From: Paraburkholderia tropica
GTDB lineage: Bacteria > Pseudomonadota > Gammaproteobacteria > Burkholderiales > Burkholderiaceae
DNA length: 64,000 nucleotides
NCBI RefSeq assembly: GCF_900109265.1
Contig: NZ_FNZM01000019.1
Coordinates: 62,001-126,000, forward strand
Direction of reading: 5' to 3'
Within the stretch, counting starts at the first letter, position 1, and every line of letters starts with the position of its first letter. Shown piece after piece: positions 8,461-17,806 of the stretch. The notes beneath the pieces were generated by a model, which saw nothing but the letters and a program-made list of their open reading frames with translations, searched no databases and was not told the DNA's origin. The position numbers were made by a program, and so were the translations under genes.

Positions 8461-9528
8461 TTATCGCGCGGCGGCCTGTGCGCCTGACGACTTGCGCGCG
8501 ATCGAAAGCTCGACCCGGCGATTGGGCGCAAGACAGGCAATCAAGGCTTCGCGGTCGCGCTCATTGCACTGCACGACCGGGTTCGCCTTGCCGCGGCCCA
8601 CCGCGCTCATCGCAATATTCGCCTCGCTGCGCTCGCGCAGATACCCGGCGACGGTTTCCGCGCGCTGCCGCGAAAGCCGCATGTTGTAACTGTCGCTGCC
8701 CAGCCGGTCGGTATAGCCCTCCGTGCGGACCGCCGTGACATCGCCCGCTGCGGCAAGATCGCGCGCCAATGCATCGAGACTCGCCCGGCCCTGCGGCAAC
8801 AGACCGTTGAGATCGCCACGATCGAAACGGAACAGCGTGTCGGTCGGCAACGTGATGCTGCTCGGCAGCGGCGGCGGCTCCTTTCGCGGCGGCTGGCAGG
8901 CGTTCAGCACGGCGGGAAGATCGGCGATCTTGTGCTGCACTTCGGCAACGCGCTGCGCGCTCGCGTCGAACGAATGTGTCCACGCCTCATGACCGGCGTG
9001 CGTCAGTTCAACCTCGGCGCAGGCCACGCGCTCCTGCGCGGGCTGACACGACGCGAACGCCGGCGACGACTTCGCCGCCATCAGCCGCTGCCACAGATCG
9101 GGTCGCACGATGGCCGCGGTTCGCAGCTTCGGATTCTCGACGGACGCCTGCCCGCGCCCCTCGAGCGCGCCGATCAACTGGTCGGCCTGATGCGCCGCTT
9201 CTTCGACGAATCCCCAATGGTTGTACTGCGCGTGCTCCTCGCGCGCGGCGTAAATCCAGCACTGCGCCTTCGCGCCGAAATAGCCGGCCTGCTTCGCGCC
9301 GAGCGCCTGGAGGCGGTGCTGTTCGTCGTCGAGTTGCGCGCGGCCCACGCTGGCCGGATAGGCGCCGACCCAGGCGTCGGTGGCCGCGCCGGCCTGCTCG
9401 CTCTGCGACGCTCTGAGCCCCTCTTCGAGCACGGTGGGGTCCTGAATCTGCAAGGAATCGCGCGTCGCCTGCGACGCGCATCCGGCGAGCACGGCGGAAG
9501 CCGCGATCGCCATGGCGATGATTTTCAT
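8461..9528 (-). CDS. OmpA-family lipoprotein
   Basis: A 355-residue protein beginning MKIIAMAIAASAVLAGC, a lipoprotein signal with the lipidated cysteine at residue 17. Residues 18-215 are mostly helical and of unknown type. After a proline-rich linker (PPRKEPPPLPSS) comes an OmpA C-terminal domain (about 230-345) with the peptidoglycan-binding signature EGYTDRLGSDSYNMRLSRQRA. It should be anchored in the outer membrane and hold the cell wall through diaminopimelate. The ATG at 9528 is chosen because the lipoprotein signal starts there; the frame is open further upstream. It lies downstream of the adhesin gene on the same strand, and similar lipoproteins are often found beside YadA-type adhesin genes, so a helper role in adhesin assembly is possible but inferred. 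Confidence 0.88.
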   Translation of the reverse strand: MKIIAMAIAASAVLAGCASQATRDSLQIQDPTVLEEGLRASQSEQAGAATDAWVGAYPASVGRAQLDDEQHRLQALGAKQAGYFGAKAQCWIYAAREEHAQYNHWGFVEEAAHQADQLIGALEGRGQASVENPKLRTAAIVRPDLWQRLMAAKSSPAFASCQPAQERVACAEVELTHAGHEAWTHSFDASAQRVAEVQHKIADLPAVLNACQPPRKEPPPLPSSITLPTDTLFRFDRGDLNGLLPQGRASLDALARDLAAAGDVTAVRTEGYTDRLGSDSYNMRLSRQRAETVAGYLRERSEANIAMSAVGRGKANPVVQCNERDREALIACLAPNRRVELSIARKSSGAQAAAR

Positions 9529-9603
9529 GTTGGTTGTTGCCCATGGAAAGGCCCGCACGGTCCGCCCGTGCGGTTGGAAAGCGCGGGGCGTGCCGCGTGA
9601 GGT

Positions 9604-9630
9604 GCGCGGCCGGCATTGCGCCGGCCGCGC
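9604..9630. other. Strong hairpin after the adhesin gene
   Basis: A perfect 11-base stem (9604-9614 with 9620-9630, GCGCGGCCGGC and its complement) with a five-base loop, 24 bases after the adhesin stop. It has no T-tract on either strand, so it may be a weak terminator or an RNA end protector between the adhesin and lipoprotein genes. Confidence 0.55.
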
Positions 9631-9653
9631 CGCCAGGGTCGCTGCCCGCTGCG

Positions 9654-12600
9654 TCAACCGCCGAACACGATGCCAAGACCCGCGCGGACGATGGTGCTGT
9701 TGCCACCCGCCGACGAGACGCCGAGGTTGTAGTTGACGCTGCCCTTCTCGTTCCAGCGCGAGACGCCGATGCCGAGCGCCGCCTGGCCGCGATACGCCGC
9801 GACGCCCGCGTTCATGGTCGTGCGTCCGGGCAAATACGGCGTGACGACGTTGAGCGCCGACGCCGCCGCAATGCCGCGCCGCGCGTCGCGATCGACGTCG
9901 TCGATACGGCTGTTGACGCCGCTGAACGCGCTGTTGAGCTGGCCCAGATTCACGGCGTCGGTGGGCGCCGTGCCGTTCGCGACGTTGGTGATCTGCCGCT
10001 CGTTGCCGATGCTGCCCACCGACACCGAGTTGGCGCGGTCAGCCACCGAATTTGCGCCGAGCGCCACGGCATTCGTGCCGGTGGCGTGCGCCTGGTCGCC
10101 GATCGCCGTCGACGCGGTGCCGCTCGCGACAGCGCCGCCGCCGGCCGCCAGCGTGTTCGAACCGCTGGCCGTTGCCGCGCCGTTCGGCGAGTTGGCGGCC
10201 ACGTAGATCGAGGCACTCGCGGCCACGTTCTGCACCGCCTGCTCGATGCTCGCGACCTGCATGTTGGTCGCGAAGAGCTGCGAGCCCGTGACCGCGTCGG
10301 TACTGCTCGCGCTCAGCACGGCGTCGGCGAGATTGCTGAGCTTCACGGCCTCGCCGGTCCCGCCCAACGTGACCGAGTCATGCGCCGACGAGTCGTACTG
10401 CACCGCGTTCGCGACGGAGCCCGCCATGTTGGTGACCGACTTCTGCAGATTCGTGATGTCGGTGGTGTTCTGCGTGACGCGGCCGTCGAGATTGGTCAGC
10501 GCCGAGCCGACGTTGTTGAGCGTCGTGCCGCCGATGGTGTAGGACGGCGCGGCAAGCGTGCCGTCTGCGCTCACGCTCGCGCCGCCGCCCAAGGCGGCTG
10601 CCGCATGCGCGACGCTGGCGTAGAGTTGCGCGCCGTTGACCGCGTCCGCGCTCGCGGCATTCACCGCGCCCGCCGCCACGCCCGTGAGCGTGCGGTTGCC
10701 CGCCGTGCCCGCGAAATTGACGACCGTGCCGTTCGTGCCCGCGCCGACGTTGATCGCACGGCTGGTGGCATCCTGTGTCACCAGGTCGAGGCCCGAATCC
10801 GAAATCTTCTGCTGCAGCGAATTCAGGCCGGTGTCGAGCGTATCGAGCGCGCTGCCGACGGTCGTCTGCGTGCCGCCCTGCATGTGATAGCTCGGCGCAA
10901 GGATGCTGCCGTCCGACGCGAGGCCCGCGCCGCCGCCGAGCGTGCCGGCGAGTGCGCGCAACTGGCCCGCGTTCACTGCGTCCCCGGACGCGGAGCCCGC
11001 GGCGAGATTCGTGATCTTCGTGCCGTTGGCGCCGCCGAGCGTGACCGTGCCGCGCGAGGTGTCGTCGTAAGCGACGAAGCTGTTCGTGGCGTTGCCGTTG
11101 CCGTCCACGTCGAGACCCGCCGCCTTCAACTGGCCGAGGTTGACCGCGTCGCGGTCCGCCGTGCCTTTGGCCACGTTCGAGAGCACCGTGCCCGTCTCGC
11201 CGCCGTCGAACGTGACGCGCGCGTGCGCTGGCGTGTCGTACTTCACGCCATCTACAGGGCCTGACGCAGCCGTGTTCTCCACCGCCTTGAGCGCGCTGCC
11301 GACGTCGGAGTAGGTCGAGCCGCCCAGCACATAGCCGGGGCCGCTCAGGGAGCCGTCTGCGTTGACGCCCGCGCCGCCGCCCAGCGCCTTTGCCGTGCCG
11401 CTGGCGACGCCGTAGAGTTGCGCGCCGTTCACGGCGTCGCTGCTGCCCGCCGCCACGTTGCCGGCGACGAGATTCGTGATGCGCGTGCCGCTCGCGCCGC
11501 CGAGCGGTCGTAAGCGACGAAGCTGTTCGTGGCGTTGCCGTTGCCGTCCACGTCGAGACCCGCCGCCTTCAACTGGCCGAGGTTGACCGCGTCACGGTCC
11601 GCCGTGCCTTTGGCCACGTTCGAGAGCACAGTGCCCGTCTCGCCGCCGTCGAACGTGACGCGCGCGTGCGCTGGCGTGTCGTACTTCACGCCATCTACAG
11701 GGCCTGACGCAGCCGTGTTCTCCACCGCCTTGAGCGCGCTGCCGACGTCGGAGTAGGTCGAGCCGCCCAGCACATAGCCGGGGCCGCTCAGGGAGCCGTC
11801 TGCGTTGACGCCCGCGCCGCCGCCCAGCGCCTTTGCCGTGCCGCTGGCGACGCCGTAGAGTTGCGCGCCGTTCACGGCGTCGCTGCTGCCCGCCGCCACG
11901 TTGCCGGCGACGAGATTCGTGATGCGCGTGCCGCTCGCGCCACCGAGCGTGACCGTGGCGCGCGACGTGTCGTCGTAAGCAACGAAGCTGTTCGTGGCGT
12001 TGCCGTTGCCGTCCACGTCGAGGCCCGCCGCCTTCAACTGGCCGAGGTTGATCGCGTCGCGGTCCGCCTTGCCATTGGCGACGTTCGACAACACCGTGCC
12101 CGCGTCGGCGCTATCGAACGTAATGCGCGTATGCGCGGACGTGTCGTATTTCACGCCGTCCACCGAACCCGTGATCGCCGTGCTTTCCACCGCCTTCAAC
12201 GCCGTGCCGACGTCGCCATAGGTCTGGTTGCCCAGCACATAGCTCGGCGCCATGACCGAGCCGTCGCCGCCCACGCCCGCGCCGCCGCCGAGCGCGCTCG
12301 TCACGCCCTTGAGCTGCGCGACGTTCACGGCGTCCGTGTCGCCCTGGCCCGCCGCCATGTTCACGATGCGGCGCGTGTTCGCGAGGCTCGGCAGCGTGGT
12401 CGCAACATTGTCCGCGTCGTAGACGACGTGCGTTTGCGTACCGTCACTGCCAACCGATACGGTATTGGCCTGATTCGCCACGGAGCCCGCGCCCAGCGCC
12501 ACCGAATCGTTGCCCATCGCACGCGACTGAATGCCCAGCGCGAGGCTGGCGTTGCCGTCGGATTGCGTGTTCGAGCCCATGGCGATACTGCCTGCGCCAT

Positions 12601-13165
12601 TCGCCCGCGCCATATCGGTTGGCCCCGTCGACCCCGACGCATTGGCAATACCCCTGACCTGCGCGTACCAGGCGGCGGTCCTGAATGCGGTGGTCAGGCC
12701 GGTCGTGTCGACGCCGGAATTGGCGGCCGTTGCCATCAGCGAAGCGCCTTGCGGAGCGGCCGCGGCCATTTCGACCGGGCTCGCAGGAGCCGACGACGAC
12801 GCAGCGGCCAACGCGGCAGCCCCTGTGCCCTGAACGCCCAGCGAGGCGAGCAGCAGGGCGTTCTGCACGTCGCTCGTGCCAGCGGGCGCGAGCGCGCCGA
12901 AGTTCGAACTGATGTTCGCGTTCTCGCTCCCCCTCGCGGCCTGCTCGTTCGCCGCCATGCCGAGCAGCGCCGTGGCGCCTTCCGGCTGCGCGTCCGCAGC
13001 GTTCGCCGCGAGCGCGATGCCACCCAGCCCGAGCAACGCAACGGCCTGCGCCGCGTTCACCACGCCTGCCTTCACGCCGCCGCTGCCATGACTGCGTGCG
13101 TTTTCCTGCACGGCCACCCACGCGCCAGCCGACTCGTTCCAGACAGATCGATAAGCCTTGTTCAT
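9654..13165 (-). pseudogene. YadA-type trimeric autotransporter adhesin, frameshifted
   Basis: The gene starts at the ATG at 13165 after an AGGAAG ribosome site. It begins with an extended signal peptide region (MNKAYRSVWNESAGAWVAVQE) and continues with a head and stalk of repeated trimeric-adhesin motifs (SVALGAGSVA, DAVNVAQL, GAQLYGVASGTAKAL). The C-terminal membrane anchor ends GLGIVFGG. The frame is broken near 11507: the first 552 codons then run into a short wrong tail that stops at 11429, while the rest of the adhesin, including the anchor, is open in another frame from about 11506 to 9654. Comparison with the neighbouring repeat copies shows that 22 bases are missing at the junction; restoring them gives 1177 residues without a break. 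As it stands the first part lacks an anchor. A sequence or assembly error in the repeats is a real alternative. Confidence 0.85.
11064..11971. repeat. Near-identical tandem 465-base repeats in the adhesin gene
   Basis: Two adjacent copies, 11064-11506 (443 bases, short by 22) and 11507-11971 (465 bases), differ at only a few positions. A third, more diverged copy follows from 11972. Each full unit codes for 155 residues of adhesin head and stalk. The short copy lacks the 22 bases that lie between CCGAGCG and GTCGTAAGCG in the others. Confidence 0.9.
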
Positions 13166-13692
13166 ACGCTTCCTTGGTCGTTTCAATGGGGCTGACGTGG
13201 AACCGCCTCAATCGGGCAACTCCACGCCTCTTTACTTCGGAATCCAAAACGTATAGCTGTGACCTGGCCGCACACGACGAACCGACGTGTGCCAGACACA
13301 CTCATTCTTGCTTCAACCGACGCGGGAAATCACCTGGCCGAATGGCTAATGTTGCCGACACCCTGAGCACGAACACGCGAACGGCCAATCAGGCTCGACG
13401 AGGGAAACGTCGCCGGACAGGCCATTCAACGGTTGCCGGATCAAGCCAGATCAATCCAGATCAATCGCATGCCTAACTGATTTGACTTGAATCCGGACAC
13501 CGGCGACTTCGTGCACCGCCAGCGTATGAGATAAAAATCACCCGTCTAAGGTATTCGGCCCCAATCGGGCGGGCCACACGAAAACTCTTAAAAAGCATCT
13601 CGAACGAGATAAAACGCGCCCCGCCTTGCGCCGATAAAGCAAAACGGGCGCTCACATCGAGCGCCCGTTGCAGGGTGAAAAGCGTTGGCGGA
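13166..13692. other. Gene-free region upstream of the adhesin
   Basis: About 530 bases between the adhesin start and the stop of the SH3-type gene, both on the minus strand. It has lower GC than the neighbouring genes and should hold the adhesin promoter. The only clear element is the terminator hairpin at 13643-13669. I see no credible gene. Confidence 0.6.
13632..13669 (-). terminator. Rho-independent terminator of the SH3-type gene
   Basis: A perfect 11-base stem (13643-13653 with 13659-13669, AACGGGCGCTC and its complement) with loop ACATC. On the minus strand it is followed by TTTGCTTTATC. It begins 24 bases after the stop of the upstream gene. Confidence 0.8.
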
Positions 13693-14634
13693 TCAGTTCT
13701 GCTTGCGTTCGTCGCCGTGTCCGCCGCCCTGGCCGGACGGATGACCGCCTTGCGGCGCTTCGGGCCGGCCGGCGGGCGGACCGGACGGACGGCCCCCGCC
13801 CTGCGGCGGACCGCCGGGACCCGGCGCGCGATTGAACGCAGGCTCGGGCGGACGCCCCGCATTGGGCTGCTGCATTTGCGGACGCGGCGGCTCGGCCGGA
13901 CGCGCTTGCGCGGGACGCGGCGCTTGCGGAGGCATCTGCGGCGCCTGCTGAGGCGCCCGCGGCGCTTCGGTGCGCTCGCCCCCGTTCATGGGCGGACGGC
14001 CGGCATTCGGCGGCGGCGCGCCATTCTCCGGCGGGCGCGCATTCCCTGGCGGCGGGCCGCCTTGCGGACGGCCACCGCCCTCGGGCATGCCACCCGGCGG
14101 CCTGGCTCCCGGCGGCGGACCGCCGTTGCCGGGCGGACGCCCCCCGCCAGCCTGCGGCGGCGGCAACGGCCGCGCGGGGCCGCCAGGCCAGTTCGGCGCG
14201 GGCGGACGCGGACCATAGCCCGGCGGCCGCGCATGCGTCCAGCGATCGCGCTCGCCGTACCACGGACGGTCGCGATAGAAGCTGCCCCAGTACGCGCCAA
14301 TCGAAAAACTCACGATCGGCAGCCCGATGGCCGCGCCATAACCGGCGAGCGGCACGTAGCTGCCCTGATACGGATATGTCAGATAGCCGCCGTAGACCCA
14401 GCCACGCACGCCCTCGGCGCCGATATCGCACCAGGAGTAATCGCTTACGCAGCCGAACACCACGACCGGCTCGCTCGGCCCGACTTCGCTCACGACGGGA
14501 TAGTCGCCGGACGGTCCCGCGTAGAGATCGACCGGCTCGCTGGTGTAGGCCTGGGACTGCGCCTGGGCGGCGGGCGCCGCGATCGCGAGGCCGGCGGCCA
14601 CGCACAGCGCCATCTTCATTGGAATGGTGGACAT
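13693..14634 (-). CDS. Secreted SH3-domain protein with Pro/Gly-rich tail
   Basis: A 313-residue protein with a strong GGGGGGAG ribosome site before the ATG at 14634. A signal peptide (about 1-25, cut after AQA) is followed by a bacterial SH3 domain (about 28-90: VDLYAGPSGDYPVV, CVSDYSWCDI, RGWVYGGYL). A short aromatic segment (SIGAYWGSFYRDRPWYGERDRW) follows. The remaining 200 residues are low-complexity, rich in Pro, Gly, Arg and Gln, and probably unfolded. Proteins with this SH3-like start occur in many proteobacteria and are thought to act in the cell envelope, but no activity is established. It lies downstream of ribA on the same strand with a 65-base gap and has its own terminator. Confidence 0.85.
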   Translation of the reverse strand: MSTIPMKMALCVAAGLAIAAPAAQAQSQAYTSEPVDLYAGPSGDYPVVSEVGPSEPVVVFGCVSDYSWCDIGAEGVRGWVYGGYLTYPYQGSYVPLAGYGAAIGLPIVSFSIGAYWGSFYRDRPWYGERDRWTHARPPGYGPRPPAPNWPGGPARPLPPPQAGGGRPPGNGGPPPGARPPGGMPEGGGRPQGGPPPGNARPPENGAPPPNAGRPPMNGGERTEAPRAPQQAPQMPPQAPRPAQARPAEPPRPQMQQPNAGRPPEPAFNRAPGPGGPPQGGGRPSGPPAGRPEAPQGGHPSGQGGGHGDERKQN

Positions 14635-14699
14635 GCTCCCCCCTTTTTGTTTCGACTCATGCCGAGCGGAGAGCATATTCCGTTCCTGAAATTCGTGCC

Positions 14700-15347
14700 T
14701 TACTCGTTTTCTTCGAAGTAATGCCCGAATTTCACCTGCTTCGTGCGGATATAGCGCTCGTTTTCCTCGCGCATCGGAATCGCCAGCGCGACGCGTTCGA
14801 TCGTCGGAATACCGTGCTTCGAGAGCGTGTCGAACTTGTTCGGATTGTTGCTCATCAGGCGCACCGACTTGACCTTCAGCAGGCGCAGGATCGCCGCCGC
14901 CGAATCGTATTCGCGCGCGTCGTCGGGCAGGCCGAGATCGAGGTTCGCTTCCACCGTATCGCGGCCCTGCTGTTGCAGCTGATACGCGCGGATCTTGTTC
15001 GACAGGCCGATGCCGCGCCCTTCGTGGCCACGCAGATACAGCAGCACGCCGCGGCCTTCCGCCGCGATGTAGCGCAGCGCGAGATCGAGCTGTTCGCCGC
15101 AGTCGCAGCGGTAGGAACCGAACACGTCGCCGGTCAGACATTCGGAATGCAGGCGGGCGAGCACCGGCTCGCCGCTGCCCACGTCGCCCATCACGAGCGC
15201 AACGTGCTCGGCGCCGCCATCCTTTACCCGATAGACGTAGGACTCGAAGGTGCCGTAACGGGTCGGCAGGGTCGCGCTCGCGTCAAGCACGACGCATTCG
15301 TTGGCGTTATCGCCGTCCGCGCAGGACGGCTCTTGAAGCGTAGGCAT
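14700..15347 (-). CDS. ribA: GTP cyclohydrolase II
   Basis: A 215-residue enzyme that opens and deformylates the imidazole ring of GTP in the first step of riboflavin synthesis. The zinc-binding cysteines are seen in SECLTGDVFGSYRCDCGEQ (about residues 69-87), with the nucleotide-binding LRGHEGRGIGL and the C-terminal MSNNPNKF motif. The length is that of the stand-alone RibA, without a fused DHBP synthase domain. The ATG at 15347 has no clear ribosome site. In the leader, 26 bases upstream of the ATG, there is a small GC-rich hairpin followed by five T, which could weaken transcription into the gene. Flavin made here would also feed BluB and flavoenzymes nearby. Confidence 0.96.
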   Translation of the reverse strand: MPTLQEPSCADGDNANECVVLDASATLPTRYGTFESYVYRVKDGGAEHVALVMGDVGSGEPVLARLHSECLTGDVFGSYRCDCGEQLDLALRYIAAEGRGVLLYLRGHEGRGIGLSNKIRAYQLQQQGRDTVEANLDLGLPDDAREYDSAAAILRLLKVKSVRLMSNNPNKFDTLSKHGIPTIERVALAIPMREENERYIRTKQVKFGHYFEENE

Positions 15348-15757
15348 GATGTGGAACAGAGGTCTGGCAAAAACCGGCGCGAAGCCGGACTGGAGTTAGG
15401 AACCGGAGTGTACCGCCAATTGCGGCGCGCCGCCCCGCATGGCCGCGCCCGCGCCAGTCGGCTGAAGGGCTCGCCTGCGGGCGGCATCCGTGCGTGCGCC
15501 GGGCCGTCCGCGCGAACGGAGGCGCGCAAGGCGCCGCAAAACGCTCTGCGCCCTGCCTCAATCCGTCGCGCATCGCCGCCGGGCCGCACGGCGGGCGGGC
15601 GCACACTTCGCGCATACCCCGACGGCTCCGCCGCGCCCATCCGCCTATACTGGAATGGCTTTCATGGCTTTCGACGAAGGCACGCACGGCGCAGCTCTCT
15701 CGCCTGCGCCGCACCAGGCAATGACCGAAGACAAGAAGGACGAACTGGAGTCGCCCT
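15348..15757. other. Divergent promoter region, ribA and CBS gene
   Basis: About 410 bases between the starts of the two divergent genes. It must hold both promoters. Apart from the ribA leader hairpin at 15369-15388 I see no clear element, and I find no FMN riboswitch core. Confidence 0.6.
15369..15388 (-). promoter_or_regulatory. Terminator-like hairpin in the ribA leader
   Basis: On the minus strand CCGGC pairs with GCCGG (15388-15384 with 15378-15374) around a five-base loop, followed by TTTTT. It ends about 20 bases before the ribA ATG. The stem has only five base pairs, so it may be chance or a weak attenuator. Confidence 0.4.
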
Positions 15758-16201
15758 ATGACGAGCGTTGCACAGGTACTCAAATCCAAGCCGGAACAGG
15801 TGGTCTACACGATTGCCGCTGACGATTCCGTCTACGACGCCATCCGCCTGATGGCCGACAAGCAGATTGGCGCGCTGGTCGTCACCGACGGCCCCGATAT
15901 CGTCGGCATCGTCACGGAGCGCGACTACGCGCGCAAGATCGTGCTGATGGACCGCTCGTCAAAGACGACGGCCGTGCGCGACATCATGAGCCCGCACGTG
16001 CGATTCGTGGAACTCGATCAGACCACCTACGACTGCATGGCGCTGATGACACAGCGACGCATGCGCCACCTGCCGGTGTTGGCGGACGGCGAGCTCGTGG
16101 GCATGGTGTCGATCGGCGACCTCGTGAAGGAGATCATCGCCGAGCAGCAGTTCACCATCGAGCAGCTCGAGCACTACATCACCGGCGGTCCCGGCACCTG
16201 A
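15758..16201 (+). CDS. Two-CBS-domain protein
   Basis: A 147-residue soluble protein made of two CBS motifs (about residues 10-65 and 75-130: VYDAIRLMADKQIGALVVTD and TYDCMALMTQRRMRHLPVL). Paired CBS motifs form a Bateman module that usually binds adenine nucleotides and reports energy state. Here the module stands alone, so it may act on another protein; its partner is unknown. The ATG at 15758 has a GGAG ribosome site about 10 bases before it. It diverges from ribA and is followed by a GC-rich repeat region. Family assignment is firm, function is not. Confidence 0.93.
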   Translation: MTSVAQVLKSKPEQVVYTIAADDSVYDAIRLMADKQIGALVVTDGPDIVGIVTERDYARKIVLMDRSSKTTAVRDIMSPHVRFVELDQTTYDCMALMTQRRMRHLPVLADGELVGMVSIGDLVKEIIAEQQFTIEQLEHYITGGPGT

Positions 16202-16230
16202 CGCCTTACAGCGCTTCACCCCGCCCTTGC

Positions 16231-16300
16231 GCGCAAACGCACGCAAACGCGCATGCGAACGCGCACGCAAACGCAGGCGAACGCACACCGACGCACGCAG
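16231..16300. repeat. Degenerate 10-base tandem repeat
   Basis: About seven loosely conserved units of the type ACGCAAACGC follow the stop of the CBS gene. They are not translated in any frame that I accept. Confidence 0.55.
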
Positions 16301-16301
16301 C

Positions 16302-16331
16302 AAAAAAAGCCCAATCCTTCGCGGGTTGGGC
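16302..16331 (-). terminator. Terminator candidate downstream of the DUF4148 gene
   Basis: A nine-base stem with one G-T pair (16309-16317 with 16323-16331, GCCCAATCC/GGGTTGGGC) and loop TTCGC. On the minus strand it is followed by seven T. Because the A-tract leads the stem on the plus strand, it could also stop the convergent CBS transcript less well. Confidence 0.65.
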
Positions 16332-16367
16332 ATAAGCCACCTTGCGGCGGCGGAGGTTCCACGCATG

Positions 16368-16389
16368 AAAAAACGCGCGATCTCTCGCG
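16368..16389 (-). terminator. Second terminator candidate downstream of the DUF4148 gene
   Basis: A five-base stem CGCGA/TCGCG with tetraloop GAGA (16389-16376 on the minus strand), then two bases and six T. It lies upstream of the other candidate in the direction of transcription. Confidence 0.5.
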
Positions 16390-16574
16390 GGTCGGCGCGG
16401 CGGCTTGTTGCGCCGCGCCGGCTCGCCGGATTGGGGTGCTGGACACTTATCCAGTCATACGGCTCGACGCACCACCGCGCGCCGGATCAATCCCGGCGCC
16501 GCGGCGTGGCGATCTGAACGGCTTGCGTCGATGAATCGACGTGACTGAGGGGAGGTTTACCGCTCAGTTACAAC

Positions 16575-16919
16575 TCAATTCCCGAAGTAAATCGACTGCG
16601 ACGGCGCCAGATGGGCCGGTTGACCCGACTGCGTCGAACCCGCGGGCGCGCCGCCATAGCTGGTATCGGCAACCGGCTGCTGAGTCCGGGCCACGTCCTG
16701 CTGCTGCGCGACGCGCGCTTCGGCGGCCTGAATGTCACGCGGATAAGTGGCGTCGTTCGACGTCGCCGGGTTATAGCCTGCCTGCTCGATCTGGATGAGT
16801 TCCTGACGGACTTCCGCGCGCGTCTTCGACGCGTTGGTCTGGTCTTGAGCGAACGAGAGTGCCGGAGCGGCGAGAAGGGCGGCGATAGCCGCGGCTTGAA
16901 TGAGCGTACGGGTATTCAT
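16575..16919 (-). CDS. DUF4148 secreted protein
   Basis: A 114-residue protein with a GGAGG ribosome site before the ATG at 16919. A signal peptide (about 1-24, ending SFA) precedes a short conserved core (TRAEVRQELIQIEQAGYNP, about residues 33-51) and a YPRDIQAAEARV motif typical of DUF4148, a family common in Burkholderia and relatives. The rest is Gln/Pro/Ser-rich. DUF4148 proteins are small periplasmic proteins present in many copies per genome; their role is unknown. It is a single-gene unit with its own terminators downstream. Confidence 0.9.
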   Translation of the reverse strand: MNTRTLIQAAAIAALLAAPALSFAQDQTNASKTRAEVRQELIQIEQAGYNPATSNDATYPRDIQAAEARVAQQQDVARTQQPVADTSYGGAPAGSTQSGQPAHLAPSQSIYFGN

Positions 16920-17143
16920 GGTTACTAACCTCCGTCACTTGTTTTCAGGTCGGCGTCTAACGGCACATCTCGCGTTCGCCGACCAGTGACTTCAGTTTAT
17001 TGAGACAGCAGATCAGGGGAAATACCTATTTCCCCAAAATACAGTTTCGCTCCTGACAACAATACAGGCCGCGCAACAATCCTCGAAAACGGGGTGGAAT
17101 CCTATCTTTCCGGTCCGACTTTCGGATTCCATACGGAACCGCG

Positions 17144-17806
17144 TCACGCCGGTACAAGCAGCTTGCGCGGCCCGCTCACATACGGGCTGCCGATGGCATA
17201 AAAGCGCAGCGGAAGGTGCATCTCGCGCGACAGCCCGATGCGCGTCGTCGCACCGATGGCGAGCGATGCAGCCGCGTGCGCCGCGTCGCGGTCGCGGCCG
17301 ATCCACAGCCCCTTGCCGCCGCACAGATCGACGCCGTCGAACGCCGCGCCGACGCCGAACGCCTGCGTGAGCCGTCCCGGCCCGCGCGCGAGTTCGCGCA
17401 GCGGCGCATCGGCGCGCCGCGCGGCCATCGACGCCAGCCCTTCGAGGGGCTCCACGGCGCGAAACAGCACGCCCGCGCCCACGCCGGCCGCCTCGCTCGA
17501 CATGTTGAGCATCCACGAGACGCCGTACGTGAGCCGCACGTACGCGTGCCCGCGCGCGAGAAACAGCGACGCGTTCCAGCCGCGCGGACCGATGAACGCG
17601 TGCCCCGTCGAATCGCCGACCGGATACGCCTCCACTTCCACGAGCCGTCCGCTCACGCGGCCTTCGGGCAGATCGTGGACCAGATACTTGCCGACCATGA
17701 AACGCGCGAGCGCCACGGTATCCACCGGCAGTTCGTCGCGCGCGAGCGCCACGATGGAACGCGCGGGCGGCGCGGCGTCGCTGACACCGCCCGCGCGCCG
17801 CGTCAC
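17144..17806 (-). CDS. mpg: DNA-3-methyladenine glycosylase (AAG/MPG type)
   Basis: A 220-residue base-excision repair enzyme that removes alkylated purines from DNA. Family marks: FMVGKYLVHDLPEG, the catalytic glutamate in RLVEVEAY, the GPRGWNASLF loop, RLTYGVSWMLNMS (strand that lines the base pocket) and the C-terminal STRIGLSREMHLPLRFY-like stretch (here TTRIGLSREMHLPLRFY). The GTG at 17806 overlaps the stop of the cytochrome gene by four bases (GTGA). The frame stays open far upstream, but that part is a shadow of the cytochrome gene. Being coupled to an oxidoreductase operon is odd for a repair gene; it may simply share the promoter. Confidence 0.93.
   Translation of the reverse strand: MTRRAGGVSDAAPPARSIVALARDELPVDTVALARFMVGKYLVHDLPEGRVSGRLVEVEAYPVGDSTGHAFIGPRGWNASLFLARGHAYVRLTYGVSWMLNMSSEAAGVGAGVLFRAVEPLEGLASMAARRADAPLRELARGPGRLTQAFGVGAAFDGVDLCGGKGLWIGRDRDAAHAAASLAIGATTRIGLSREMHLPLRFYAIGSPYVSGPRKLLVPA

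Larger units (their letters stand above)
16202..16574. other. Gene-free region between the CBS and DUF4148 genes
   Basis: About 370 bases between convergent genes. It holds a degenerate short repeat (16231-16300), two minus-strand terminator candidates (16302-16331 and 16368-16389) and a GC-rich hairpin near 16397-16422. I see no gene. Confidence 0.6.

Noticed and set aside
16231..16300. CRISPR-like array
   Set aside because: Units are only about 10 bases, degenerate and without spacers.
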